Part shown: piece after piece, positions 1-10,699 of the stretch
Layout of the letters: the number at the start of each line of letters is the position of its first letter
How positions within the stretch are numbered: the first letter of the stretch is position 1
DNA from: Chrysopilus asiliformis
Lineage: Eukaryota > Arthropoda > Insecta > Diptera > Rhagionidae
Assembly: GCA_964034945.1 (NCBI GenBank)
Contig: OZ035963.1
Coordinates: 43,857,090-43,921,089 of the forward strand
DNA: 64,000 nucleotides
Direction: 5' to 3'
Program-made: the position numbers and the translations under genes
Notes under the pieces: generated by a model
What the model saw: the letters and a program-made list of their open reading frames with translations, nothing else
Told to the model about the DNA's origin: nothing
Databases searched by the model: none

Positions 1-779
1 GATATACCAACACAATCACGTCTATAATCTTTCGTCAGTCAAGTGTCTAGTCCTCTTTGTCATGTTATCGTCATCGGTATTCGTTCGTCTTCTTTTTTTG
101 TAATTTCGCTCTTTCTCCTTGTCTAGAAGCGCACAATATGATGAGTTAATACAATCCGTATCTCTCTTTTTATTGTATGTGTCTTCGGTGTATATGTGCA
201 AGGCTTCGGCTGTTAATCGTTTGAAATACTTTGATTCATATGTGAGGATCTGAGTATTATCAAAGTCCGGTTTGTGTCCTGTCTCTCTGACATGCTCAAC
301 CAAGGCTGTTGGTGCGAAAGGGTTATTTTCTTTTTTTATGTCGTTCTTATGATTATTTATCCTTTTTTCCAATAACTGCTTTGTTTGACCAACATACGCT
401 AGAGAACATTGCGATCCAATATTGTCATCTCCAAGACATGGAATTTTATATACAATATTGGACCTCTTGTTATAAGGTGTGGGAGCTTTCATTTTTGAAA
501 AAACGTTCCGTAGTGTTTTTTTGTTTTTATATGCCACGCTCACACCTTTTGTATGTTCTTTCACCACTTTATTAATTTTCTCGCTTATACCTTCTATATA
601 AGTGAGGCTTTTATAAGTTTTTTCCTCCCTTTTTTCGTCTCAGGTGTAGTCGTTTTTACTTTATGCCAGTCAGCGATCGAACGATTGATTATCCGATTTG
701 GGTAATTATTGCTTTTTAGAATTTCTCTGATCTTTTTTATGTTCTGCTTATGAAATTCCTTCGAACTCAAATTAAACAC
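1..779 (-). repeat. Left arm of Penelope-like inverted repeat
   Basis: Bases 1-779 are the near-perfect reverse complement of 1502-2281; for example the first bases GATATACCAACAC pair with the last bases of the right arm. Between the arms lies about 720 bp of single-copy reverse-transcriptase sequence. Inverted partial copies of this kind are a known tandem/inverted configuration of Penelope-like elements. The arm reaches the window edge, so its outer limit is unknown. The arms differ by a one-base deletion near position 642, which breaks the reading frame only on this side. Confidence 0.9.
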
Positions 780-1532
780 CGTGCTAATAAATTGTCTAAC
801 CGTATTCATTTTTTGAGCCCTCGGATGTTGTGAATAAAAATTCAAGATCCGATTCGAGGCTATATCTTTATGAAACCAATCAGTGCTTATACTATTATCC
901 TCATTCTTAATAATGATAACATTGAGATAGGGTAACCTGTTGTTGTTTTCGATTTCTACTGTAAACTGAATCCTTGGGTTAAAATCGTTCAACATCCTTA
1001 GAGTACCTTCAACCTCTGGTTTGGGTATTATTCCAAAGAGATCATCAACATATTTAACCAAAAATCCAGGTTCGTAAGTCAGTTTAGATACACAACTATC
1101 CAGAAGGAATCTCATCACGATATCAGCGATTACCCCAGACAACGGATTACCCATTGGCATCCCCGCCTTTTGTTTGTAGAAATGTTTGCCAAACTCGAAA
1201 TAGTTGGAATCAACCAAACAAAAATGCAACATCTCAAAAAATAGATCTCTTGGAATGTTTGTATTCCTGCCTAATATATCCCACTTCTCATTTATGATTG
1301 ACATCGCCAAATCTACGGGCACGCTTGTGAATAGCGAGATTACATCAAAACTGACCATTATATCCTCCTCTCTAATGCTAACGTTATTAAGACGTTCTAC
1401 AAAATCCGTCGCGTTTTTTATGTTGTATGGGTCGTCTATAGTAAGTGTTTTTAGAATTTCAGATATAAATTTCGATAAATTAGATGATGGAGTGTTAATA
1501 GTGTGTTTAATTTGAGTTCGAAGGAATTTCAT
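22..1532 (-). pseudogene. Penelope-like element reverse transcriptase plus GIY-YIG, frameshifted
   Basis: This reads on the minus strand as a 5'-truncated Penelope-like polyprotein. The first open stretch (594-1532) carries reverse-transcriptase motifs: FDVISLFTSVPV, a GMPMGNPLSG block near residues 127-137, and a YVDD active site near residues 161-164. It ends early because one G is missing around position 642, compared with the same region on the right arm. The frame resumes at about 567-22 with the GIY-YIG nuclease part: YKIPC, then AYVGQT, then an R...H pair. Penelope-like elements combine RT and GIY-YIG endonuclease in one ORF for target-primed insertion. The first 10 or so residues of the ORF (to about 1502) come from antisense arm sequence at the inversion junction. 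The N-terminal RT region is absent, so this copy is inactive. Confidence 0.85.
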
Positions 1533-2281
1533 AAGCAGAACATAAAAAAGATCAGAGAAATTCTAAAAAGCAATAATTACCCAAATCGGATAATCAATCG
1601 TTCGATCGCTGACTGGCATAAAGTAAAAACGACTACACCTGAGACGGAAAAAAGGGAGGAAAAAACTTATAAAAGCCTCACTTATATAGAAGGTATAAGC
1701 GAGAAAATTAATAAAGTGGTGAAAGAACATACAAAAGGTGTGAGCGTGGCATATAAAAACAAAAAAACACTACGGAACGTTTTTTCAAAAATGAAAGCTC
1801 CCACACCTTATAACAAGAGGTCCAATATTGTATATAAAATTCCATGTCTTGGAGATGACAATATTGGATCGCAATGTTCTCTAGCGTATGTTGGTCAAAC
1901 AAAGCAGTTATTGGAAAAAAGGATAAATAATCATAAGAACGACATAAAAAAAGAAAATAACCCTTTCGCACCAACAGCCTTGGTTGAGCATGTCAGAGAG
2001 ACAGGACACAAACCGGACTTTGATAATACTCAGATCCTCACATATGAATCAAAGTATTTCAAACGATTAACAGCCGAAGCCTTGCACATATACACCGAAG
2101 ACACATACAATAAAAAGAGAGATACGGATTGTATTAACTCATCATATTGTGCGCTTCTAGACAAGGAGAAAGAGCGAAATTACAAAAAAAGAAGACGAAC
2201 GAATACCGATGACGATAACATGACAAAGAGGACTAGACACTTGACTGACGAAAGATTATAGACGTGATTGTGTTGGTATAT
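1502..2281 (+). repeat. Right arm of Penelope-like inverted repeat
   Basis: This is the reverse complement of 1-779. It joins the RT portion head-on at about 1502, so the C-terminal coding region is present twice in opposite orientations. The junction is abrupt, inside the codons for the FNLSSKEFHK segment. Confidence 0.9.
1503..2261 (+). pseudogene. Penelope-like GIY-YIG endonuclease domain, open C-terminal copy
   Basis: This is an open frame of about 252 codons equal to the C-terminal third of the Penelope-like ORF. It is uninterrupted here, unlike its inverted partner. It holds the GIY-YIG signature: a YKIPC segment near position 1832, YVGQT near 1888, then an R-x3-H helix. The C-terminus is strongly basic (KKRRRTN, KRTRH), as expected of a nuclease with a DNA-contacting tail. 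The start codon of the open frame is not a true start; it lies just upstream of the inversion junction. No RT domain is joined on this strand, so it is a partial copy. It stops 20 bp before the end of the arm, and its 3' flank leads into the hammerhead motif at 2581-2630. Confidence 0.85.
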
Positions 2282-2580
2282 CTAACCAGCTGTTTTTTCC
2301 CGCAAGAAGTATTTCCTTTTTTGTTTGGAGAAACAGCTGATCGTTTTTATGATCTTTCCTGCACAACAAAAATGAAAGTTTTTTATGCAATTGTTATTCT
2401 TCAGTCAATTTTAATTTCGTGACATATTAATACAATACACAGACCAGTGACAATTTTAAGAAGGTTAGCTAACTTTTTTCCAAAGAATAAAATGTAAGTA
2501 ATTTTTGAACAGTAAAAAGTGCATACATACGTATTATAACGTTTTTATCATTTTTATAAAATTGTAGTAAATCGAAATAA

Positions 2581-2630
2581 ACTCCCTGATGAGGTCCAGG
2601 ATTTCTGGACGAAACGTCGGATAAGAAAAT
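2581..2630 (+). ncRNA. Hammerhead ribozyme motif (minimal type I, Penelope-like)
   Basis: Core elements appear in order: CTGATGA at 2586-2592; a stem II hairpin pairing GTCCAG (2594-2599) with CTGGAC (2605-2610) around a five-base loop; GAAA at 2611-2614; and cleavage triplet GTC at 2616-2618. Helix III is reduced to the self-complementary ACGT (2614-2617), the very short form described for Penelope-like hammerheads, which are thought to work as dimers. TCC before the core (2583-2585) can pair with GGA after the cleavage site (2619-2621) to begin helix I. One extra G (2593/2594) must bulge in stem II. It lies about 320 bp downstream of the GIY-YIG stop on the same strand. Activity is not shown; the motif assignment is firm. 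Confidence 0.82.
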
Positions 2631-2699
2631 AAAAAAACGTGATGATAAAAAAGAAACCATTGTGTTTTAATTTATATTAGTCCGTTTTTTATAATTCTT

Positions 2700-2939
2700 C
2701 ACTAATAACTACATGGCCGCTAAGCCCGAATGAACCAGGAATTCAACAAATAATACGGCCGAAAAGAATCATCGTTACATTTAATCTGCAAAAAAGCTAC
2801 TTTTTTGCTTTTTATTTATTTATAAAATGCAGTAATTATAAAAAAAGCGCATATTACTTTTTTTTCATAACAATTGATGTCCTAGGATACTTACGAAATG
2901 AATTTAGTCAATATAAGTGCATGAAATATATGTTATAAT
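2700..2939. other. No gene or repeat recognised
   Basis: AT-rich sequence between the PLE flank and the first hAT MITE. Nothing supportable was found on either strand. Confidence 0.4.
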
Positions 2940-4077
2940 CAGTGTTCAAAACTTTATTTTGTTATATCGTTCTTTTCGCTTAAAAGTTTCGCTCCCAACG
3001 ACAAGAACGCTTGCTGCGTTTTCCGACTCCCGTTCTCAAGAACGAAAATGATTTTCAAACGCAATCGTTCTGTAAAGAGAGAAATTTTCAGCTCCGCTGT
3101 ACTGTTGCTAGGAGTCGGAACCAGGGTTCCCACCCCAAAAGTGAAAAGCGGAGTGTTACTGATCGAAAAATAGTAGTGTCAGAGGGATTTCAGTAGTGTC
3201 AACTTTTTTAACAGTCATTTAGAGTTTCATTGAGACAACACATTTTGAATGTTACCGTCTATGGTTATATTGCATATCATATCAGTACATTTTTATATTA
3301 GTACAAAAATCAAATTTTTTTTAAATTAAAATTAAAAGAAAGGAATTAAGTACCTATTATATGTCCCTTTTGTTCAAGAATTGAGTGCGTTTAGTCAGTC
3401 ACTTTTTCATAGGGAATACCTAAAGTACTTAAATATTTTAGATAAAGAGTCTGAAAGATTACATATTACATATTTTTTAATTTTCCCCAGATAAATTAAC
3501 TTTTCAAATCTAGAAATTAACTTTCTTTGTAGCACTTTTTTTATAGGGCGAAAAAGGTAGTGTTTTGAGTTTTTCAGTAGTGTAAGTAGTGTTAGGTCAA
3601 ATTATGTCGAAATAGTAGTGTAAAACTACGATAGTAGTGTAAACGGGATCCCTGGTCGGAACGAGCTATGCACATTTTTCGTTCTCCCTCCAAAGTTAAG
3701 AACGAAATGATTTCTATTTAAGTTTTCGCTCCTTGTTCAAACCGGTTTGTGGGTCTCGCATAAAGATGAATGAAAGCCTCGAGCGATGGCTTTTTGTTAT
3801 AATGCACACACACATATAAGTATGTATTTTAATAGTGAGAGAACGATATTTTGCTCCCAGCATTAACGTTCTGTTCTCAAAGAACGTAAAAACAAAATGC
3901 AAATATAAAAATCCTAAGAGCAAGAACGTAAAAACAATAATTTCGTTCTCGTTCTTGGGAGCGTTTTTCTGAAATGCCGAATTTCGTTCTCTAGAGAGTG
4001 ATTTTTATTTTCCATTGATTTCAATGCCTCCTTGGGAGCAGAACGAAAGACTACAAATGGGAGCGTTTTGAACACTG
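2940..4077. mobile_element. hAT-type MITE with 8-bp TSD GTTATAAT (outer)
   Basis: The termini are CAGTGTTCAAAAC and GTTTTGAACACTG. The element is flanked by the perfect 8-bp duplication GTTATAAT (2932-2939 and 4078-4085). CA-starting TIRs with 8-bp TSDs are typical of hAT transposons. No transposase is visible. The internal sequence repeats AGAACG/CGTTCT motifs many times, as expected of subterminal transposase-binding sites. It is split by a second hAT MITE at 3122-3654. Confidence 0.85.
3122..3654. mobile_element. hAT-type MITE with 8-bp TSD GTCGGAAC (nested)
   Basis: The 533-bp element starts CAGGGTTCCC and ends GGGATCCCTG. The TSD GTCGGAAC is perfect (3114-3121, 3655-3662). It sits inside the 2940-4077 MITE, so it is younger. 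A second copy, enlarged by insertions, lies at 32116-33619 with a different TSD. The motif AGTAGTGT recurs several times near both ends. No coding capacity. Confidence 0.9.
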
Positions 4078-4085
4078 GTTATAAT

Positions 4086-5706
4086 ATTAAAAAACTGAAT
4101 TAGAAAGAGTGTTGTTGTACAACAACACTATACAACAAAGGGTTAAGAAAAAACTTTTCCTGTAATCTTTTTGCCAACGATTATTCATCTAAGATTTTTT
4201 AAAAATATGTCCTATGATACCAACGCTAGTAACAAAAAATTATAGTTGCTATACGTATGTCTGTAGGAACGATAACTTTAAAACTGTTTGACCAAAATGA
4301 GTGAAATTTTGTAACCTTTAAACCATTTTGTAAATTTTCGTTCTGAGTATTCATTACTCGAACTGGATTTTTTCGTGCCCAAAGTTTTTAAATTACGCCA
4401 TATAGGGATTTCCGTATGTGCGTACAGCTAATTGTAGCTATGTGTACATGTTTGATTATTTTTTCTGACTTATGTAAAAACAGATGTAAAAAATAATTGT
4501 GGCTTTAAGCTATTATGTCAATTACGTGAAAAGATTTTTTTAAGTTTCAAACAAATTCAAAAATAGAGTAGTTTTAAGTTAAAAACGAATCTTGCGGAAG
4601 GTGGTGAGGGAAACCACATTTAATTATTCACAAAAAAAAAATGAAACAATAATTAATAATTTAAAAAAAAAATATTTAAAGAGGCCTAAAATTGAGATGC
4701 GGCAACACCATCTGAACGGACACAAAGCTAACTCCTGTGTTCACGCAGGCAATGAGATAGACACAATTTTGGCAGCCGTACTCTTCTCAGCTGATATTTG
4801 TTGTTAGAGCCTTCCCATCTATATATATCTAATCTATGATAACATGGCTTTCAATACATCAGATTCAATACACATAAAGGAGAAGCATAAAAAGAGTATA
4901 AATGTGAAATCTGTACTACAAGCAGCAAACACAGCATAACAGCGGCAGTGAAAATTTAGATTTTGATTCTTAAAAAGATAATTGAACATAGTTTAACATA
5001 ACAAAATACCCTAAACAATGCTTTAATGTAGGCCGGATCTTATAACACATTTTCTGTTCGGATGTCACCACAAACTATCGAGTTTCGTCGATTGCAAATT
5101 TGTTATCATGGCAGCAAGCCGATTTTCTAATTTGTACCCCCATAACCAAAATCCAAGACGTATCCACGTCAAAAGTTGGCAAGTTGGCAGAAAGTTAGCT
5201 TAGGTCCTGCGCTTGCGATTTGACTATCTTATCATGCAAAAATTCCAATTTTTGACCATTTTATGGCCAATAATCAAAATGTAGACCACTTCACCCTACC
5301 TGACCCTATAAAAAAGTCATGTGCTATTCACTAATTTTCTGGCAAATTTTATTTTGCTCTAAAATATTTTCCAAAAAAAAGCGATTTTTTGTTGTATAAG
5401 AAAGGTATGCGTTGCTCAGAAGTTTTTTGGGTAATTTTATTACGCCCTATTTCGATTGAGCCCTACGCCTCAGATCCATGCTTTAATTTTATTCGCGAAT
5501 TTTTTATGAGAAGTACTTCAAAAACCAACGGCGCAGTTGCGGAGTCCACTATTTTTAAGAGTAAATGTGTTGTCCGGAATCAAGAAGGCGCTGCTGCAGC
5601 GGTTGCTCTGTTCTCTGCAACTACTTCACTCGCTTCTGCTTGCTGTTCAGCAATGACAGAAAATATAGAAAACTCGATCCAGCAGAATCAAGTCGCTTTA
5701 ACCTTA
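4086..5706. other. No supported gene
   Basis: This non-coding, AT-rich stretch holds an open frame of 107 codons (5389-5712) with no recognisable domain and no repeat boundaries that I can define. I see no exon structure. Confidence 0.4.
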
Positions 5707-5767
5707 TACTAAGTTCACACTGACGCAAAATCACGTAATTTTGCGAAATGATTTGATCTTAAACCAA
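5707..5767 (+). repeat. Left-end fragment of the TACTATGTTCACAC MITE family
   Basis: This matches the left end of the complete element at 27340-28586 for about 60 bp, including the hairpin-like CACGTAATTTTGCG region. It is preceded by TTA. No matching right end is seen nearby, so it is a truncated copy. Confidence 0.65.
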
Positions 5768-5888
5768 AGAAAGGGGGCCACAAGCAGTTTTGATAATTGT
5801 TTTAGATCGTACATGAATGAGAAAAGCACATGAGTATAAATTATCGCATTGTTGCGTGAGTTGATATGGTATGGTGCGGGTTGTTTAA

Positions 5889-6285
5889 GCGCGGTATTAC
5901 ACTTGGCTTTTTTAAGCCGGCAACTTTTGGGGTTAAATAAGCCAATGTGCATACCATCTCCGCAGTTGTTTCCCCCGAAAATCGGCTTAACCCGTTCAGT
6001 ACATGTTTTTTTTCTATGGGGGTTAAAAATACTCTCTATACAAATTAATGATGTTTAAGCTATCAGTATTCATTTCAAAAAAAAATTTTTTTAATTTTTT
6101 ACAAATACGTCCACTGTAGTCCAGATTTTTACTGAACTAATCAAAATTGGGTCACAAATGCACTTAAAGGTGCACTGAATGAGAATAATTCAAATTCTTT
6201 AGCAACTTTTAACTGCGTTGCCATATGGCATCAAAATACCGAATGGGTTAAGTAAGCTCGAAAGTTGCCAAATGTAATACCGCGC
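5889..6285. mobile_element. Harbinger-like MITE with TSD TAA
   Basis: The TIRs are GCGCGGTATTACA and its complement TGTAATACCGCGC. The 3-bp TSD TAA (5886-5888, 6286-6288) fits PIF/Harbinger target choice (TWA). The total of 397 bp includes a 257-bp piggyBac-type insertion, so the original MITE was about 136 bp. Confidence 0.8.
5991..6247. mobile_element. piggyBac-type MITE with TTAA TSD (nested)
   Basis: The sequence CCCGTTCAG...CGAATGGG is flanked on both sides by TTAA (5987-5990, 6248-6251). TTAA duplication with CCC/GGG termini is diagnostic of piggyBac elements. It lies inside the Harbinger-like MITE at 5889-6285. No coding capacity. Confidence 0.75.
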
Positions 6286-6778
6286 TAAGGCAACCACTGG
6301 TAAATTATTAAAACAAAAATTGGAATCAAAATATAATTTAATATTCCATTTCAGTCGAGTGTGTAGAGAACACTTGTGCATCTTAGAAGAAACGTCACTG
6401 ATAGGCAGCATGGGATTCAAATTTCATTTCCTGCGATTTTCAGCGTCTCAATTTTCACTGAATTATACAATATTCAGATTATAAAACGTACCCATTATAG
6501 CACGTACTTAGATTGCTTATTGGGCATTTTTACACAGTGTTGTAAAAACAAGCAATTCAACAACCTAACGACAACAGTTCGAGTCCACACGCTGTTGTTA
6601 CCAGTTGTGCCAGTTTTATATGTGTAAAGTGCGAATATTGTCATTGTGGTTTGAACGTGAGTAGAGAAGCATCGTAGTGTGAGAAATCATAATTTCACCC
6701 AAGGAAAAATTTTATTGCTGTTTAGTTGTGTTAGTGCATGCAGAACTTTTGGTCCTTCCCTAGCAACTTTGGCTCATC

Positions 6779-8394
6779 CAAGACCCTCTACATACAAAGC
6801 CATGCACTAATAGAGTTACTACCACATATACATGGCCAAGTAGGGTCGCTTATGAATTGTCTAACATGGCGCCGGCATGAAGTTTCCGAATTTTTTTTGC
6901 GGTTCTATATCAATTAGGTTCCTATATTATCGTTTAAATAAATTTGGAGGGAATGCTAATGAAAACAAACCCCGTTTTCGTTATTTTATGATTTTTATTT
7001 AAAATCAAAACAAATTTACATATAATAGAAAAAAAATTGAGTATGGAATTCAAAAATATATCGTCAGCTTAAACCGGAATTGTGCTAAGTCCAAAATATC
7101 AAATTTTACAGAAGAGCAAAAAAAAACCTTGTAAAATCATTTTAATTCTCATTTAAGGAAAACTGAGTTTTTTTTAAAATTAGGATCAGTTTTCTTTAAA
7201 TGAAACTCAGTTATCTTGAAATGGAAATTACAATGATTTAACAAGGTTTTTCTGATCTTCTGTAAAATTTGATATTTTGCACATTTTCACTTTAAGCTGA
7301 TATTTAAAACAAACACTTTTTTATATTATATAATGACAATAACGGACAAAGTGGATTTGTGATACGAATTACAGCACGGCACACAGCAATTACGAGGCAT
7401 TACGTTTAAATTGAATATTTAAAAAAAAAACGAAATACACTTGCGGAAAAGCTGCAGTAAATAAGTCTCAGGAGTCTCCTAGCCCATGTTGCTTCCCCTG
7501 TCACAGCCCCTCTTGTAATGGATTCTTCGATCAGCCTTAAATTAAACGCAAAATACGTGCGTTTTTTTAAATAATTTTATACTTATCTGGGGCCTTATTA
7601 AGGAACTCGAATCGAAAATGAAATGCACGGAAATGTTTGATGCGGTATCAGCTAACTCGAATTCAATCATATATTTGTCATTCATTTTCAGAAATTTACT
7701 CGAACACTTTTCAGTCGCCGGAAATGAAACTCGAAAGAAAAATTTATTCATTTCAATGTTTTTTTATGTAAAAATTTTTTTTCTTCCAAAACATTTAAAT
7801 TGCTTGGAAAATCTATAAAAAATAAGAAAAAGTTGCCTCTAACATATAATATTTAGTTAATTACGATTTTAAACGAAGTCCATTCCGTATGATTTTTTTT
7901 ACAATTCTTGGATTGAAAACGCCGTCATCACTTTCGTCACTTTTATCTGGCACTTGTTTTACAATCATCACTTTTATCCGGTTCTTATTTCAATTTTTTT
8001 AAACTGCCGGCATTAATTTCACAAATAAGAAAACGCAAAAACTAATATCAAATTATTTACAACTATTCAATAATGACACTAAATATAAACACGAAATTTC
8101 AAAGTTACCAGCAAGTTGCTTTTTAGCAACTTTTAATTTTAACTTGTTGAGTTGTTTTTATTTCTGATTCACAATTATTAAACAAAACACAAACGATTAT
8201 TAGTAATATACACCTTCAACTTATATATTTTACCGATTAAACTTTGAAAACTTGATAAAATTATTAACTTAATAACAAAACAAATCGAACTTTACGCGCG
8301 GTTTCCCATGTGATTTTGACAGTAGAGTTGCTACTTGACACTACTAGTGCACACATAGAAAAACTTTTGCATGGCTTTGTATGTAGAGGGTCTT
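6779..8394. mobile_element. TIR element bounded by AAGACCCTCTACATACAAAG
   Basis: A terminal inverted repeat of about 27 bp (AAGACCCTCTACATACAAAG, continuing GCCATGCA) occurs at 6780 and inverted near 8367-8394. The 8-bp sequence GGCTCATC flanks both ends (6771-6778, 8395-8402), with one extra C on the left. An 8-bp TSD suggests hAT or a similar superfamily. No transposase frame is evident. A truncated Harbinger MITE is inserted at 7590-8122. Confidence 0.7.
7590..8122. mobile_element. Harbinger MITE (GGGCCTTAT family), right end lost
   Basis: It begins GGGCCTTATTAAGGAACTCGAATCG and follows the sequence of the complete copies at 34198-34848 and 36287-36939. Homology stops in the CCAGCAAGTT segment near 8122. 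The last ~120 bp and right TIR are missing. The family shares its ends with the autonomous Harbinger element at 36.9-40.2 kb. Confidence 0.8.
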
Positions 8395-8750
8395 GGCTCA
8401 TCAGTTCTCTACACTATCAAAGGAAAAACGCACACAATTCAGTTATATTTCAGTTGTGTTGAGCGAACATAAGGTGGTGTGCTTATATACAGAATTATTT
8501 GTGAAAAAAAACTTCACAGTAAATGGATTTAAACGCTTTGAGTTTGACTCATCATGAGCCGTCCATGACTGATCATGTAATGTCGACGAGGCGATGCGTT
8601 CGGCATCGATTCGTAACCCACTTCATGTGTTTCCGAAGTTCGTTCGATTTTACCGTTCCCTCTGGAACTGAAACGCTTGAAAACGATTTATTTTCAGTCG
8701 CAGCTAAAGTGCAATTGGAGAAAGATGTCCATCAAGTTTAGTATGCTTCA

Positions 8751-9165
8751 GTTCTTCAATTTATGAGTTCATCAAGTTTATGCTTCAGTTCTTCAATTTT
8801 AGGTTTCATGAGTTCATCAATTTTGGTGAATTCATCAAAATAATGAATTCATCAAAATGCTTACTGATCAGGCAGCCAATTCGGCTAGCCATGAGTTTAC
8901 CAATGAGCAGTCATCAATACATCATCAGTACGGCGCATGAATCATTGGTACAAATGAGTATATAATGAGCAGTCATCAATACATCATCAGTACGGCGCGC
9001 CATTATACTCATCGAGAGGCTCATGCGTAGTTCATCGAAGGAATCATGAGTAAAAATGAGTATATAATGACGAGTCATGATGACAATATTTCCCAGGTCT
9101 AGAACAAAAATCATCATGACTTTCACCTGTTCGCGATTATGAGCTCATCGATGAGCTCATGATGA
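8751..9165. repeat. Degenerate TCA/TGA-rich repeat block
   Basis: Dense repetition of ATGAGTTCATCAA-like units is followed by two copies of a segment containing CAGTCATCAATACATCATC (starting about 8905 and 8969, 64 bp apart). It then runs into TCATGA/GAGCTCATC palindromes up to 9165. No coding sense is seen. Confidence 0.6.
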
Positions 9166-9258
9166 TCGTGCTACTAGGGTTCTTGAATTTCGACCATCCG
9201 TGCATCACTTGCAGAACCCCCTCCACTAGTCACTGACCAATCAGAACCCGATCCGCTG

Positions 9259-10430
9259 ATGCAAGAATACACGTCTAGAAATGCCCATTGGTTATTCCAG
9301 ATTGCTTATTGCATAATTATTGGGTACAACACTTATGATTTTTCCCTACTTGGAGAGTCATTTTTCCTTACATTTTTCCCTACAGCAAAAACGATGAAAT
9401 TTAAATTTTGGAATAAGAATGTACTATATAGGAATAGCTTAAAACAGAATAATTCATTGTATAACAAAAAATAAATAAAGAGATAATAATTCTGATTCTT
9501 ATTTATAAGCAAATGATTAAATAAACATAAGTCTCTAGCTAAATCCATGCGCCCGCAATCGGCGCCACAGACGGACTGACGGACGAACATGAAAAATTCA
9601 ATTTTTTTATTCATTCTAAACACACTGGTGTAATTCATTACACCTAGTGATGACGGGATCTTGGCGTTATGTTTATTATGTAAGGCAAATTTAATATACC
9701 CTTTGGTTTCACCAAATATATAACAAATTGAATTTTGCATGAATTTTGAATATCTCAAAAACGGTCCATCTTATCAAAAAAGTCCAAGAACATGATAATC
9801 CGATTGGAATAACTTTTAAAAAATTTTATTGAAAAGTTTGACTTCAAAGTAAAATTTTGATACAACTGTTCGCCGTTCACTTAAACTTCGAACAACGCCA
9901 TCATACGGGTTTTCAATAATTGCCAGATTACCAATTATAGCTTTTGTTATGTTATTTTGTAAATATTGGAATTTCCCTACAAGTAGATGAATTTTGAGAA
10001 AACTTCCCTACGCTTAATTTTAGGTTAAATTTCCCTACTGTAGGGAAAAATCCCTACATTCGGCAACACTGCGTGGAACTATTTTTAGAGCAAATGAGCT
10101 TTTACTATTTAAGTTTATTCGTTATACATTTAAAAGCGCAATCAGCATAAAAACGATCACCAAAAAAATCTTACGTTGCGATGAAGTTGTTTGACTGTGT
10201 ACTTTCAAATTTATAGTGTATTTTCCACATTAATTATTCTTTAATAAATTTTTAAAAAATTCCTTTAGTTTAAACGGCAGTTGTGACGGGTTTAACTTTA
10301 AAACACTATTAACGTCCGCTTTAATCGAACGCTGTTTCTGAACTAGACAATGATTCGAGTTCTTGGCTCGTCATCGTTCGCGTTGCCATCTCAATCTCCA
10401 GACAATTTATAATTTTTGTTGTTACTTTAT
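9259..10430. repeat. Rearranged GTCY-family repeat halves and flanking TE debris
   Basis: Bases 9531-9715 match the right half of the repeat complete at 61247-61815 in plus orientation. Bases 9740-9957 match its left half in minus orientation, so two half copies abut. Bases 9960-10075 are rich in TTTCCCTAC and end in CGGCAACACTG, which looks like a hAT terminus, but no partner end was found. No gene is supported. Confidence 0.55.
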
Positions 10431-10639
10431 AGATTTATCTTTTTGGCCAGACATACCGTATAAGATAAAGGTGCGTAAGAATTTAATTGTTTTTGATAAG
10501 TTATAGTTTCATGTCAGCTCGTTTGTGGTTTCATTTTTTTTTTGTTGAACGTAGTTTAACTTGCAAATGTGACTGTAACACGGCCTTTACACGCGACAGT
10601 AGAGCTGACAGTCTCATTTACAAGAGAAAGACTTTGAAG

Positions 10640-10663
10640 ATGGCGAAAAATGAAGAATTTGAG
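10640..10663 (+). CDS. Possible short first coding exon (speculative)
   Basis: ATGGCGAAAAATGAAGAATTTGAG (eight codons) has a good initiator context (AAG before ATG, G after) and runs straight into GTAAAT, a plausible splice donor. The 80 bp upstream are somewhat GC-richer than the surroundings and are not shared with any repeat in this window. The next exon cannot be identified here. It may be a host first exon, an exon of an unrecognised TE, or chance. Confidence 0.2.
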
Positions 10664-10699
10664 GTAAATCTATTAAATTATTATGAATTCACTTTTTAC

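Noticed and set aside
5389..5712. 107-codon open frame
   Set aside because: No domain, no splice context, and it runs into the truncated MITE end at 5707; not supported as a gene.
6388..6410. GAAACGTCACTGAT, resembling part of a hammerhead
   Set aside because: The CTGATGA box and stem II are not upstream in the required order, so it is not a ribozyme.
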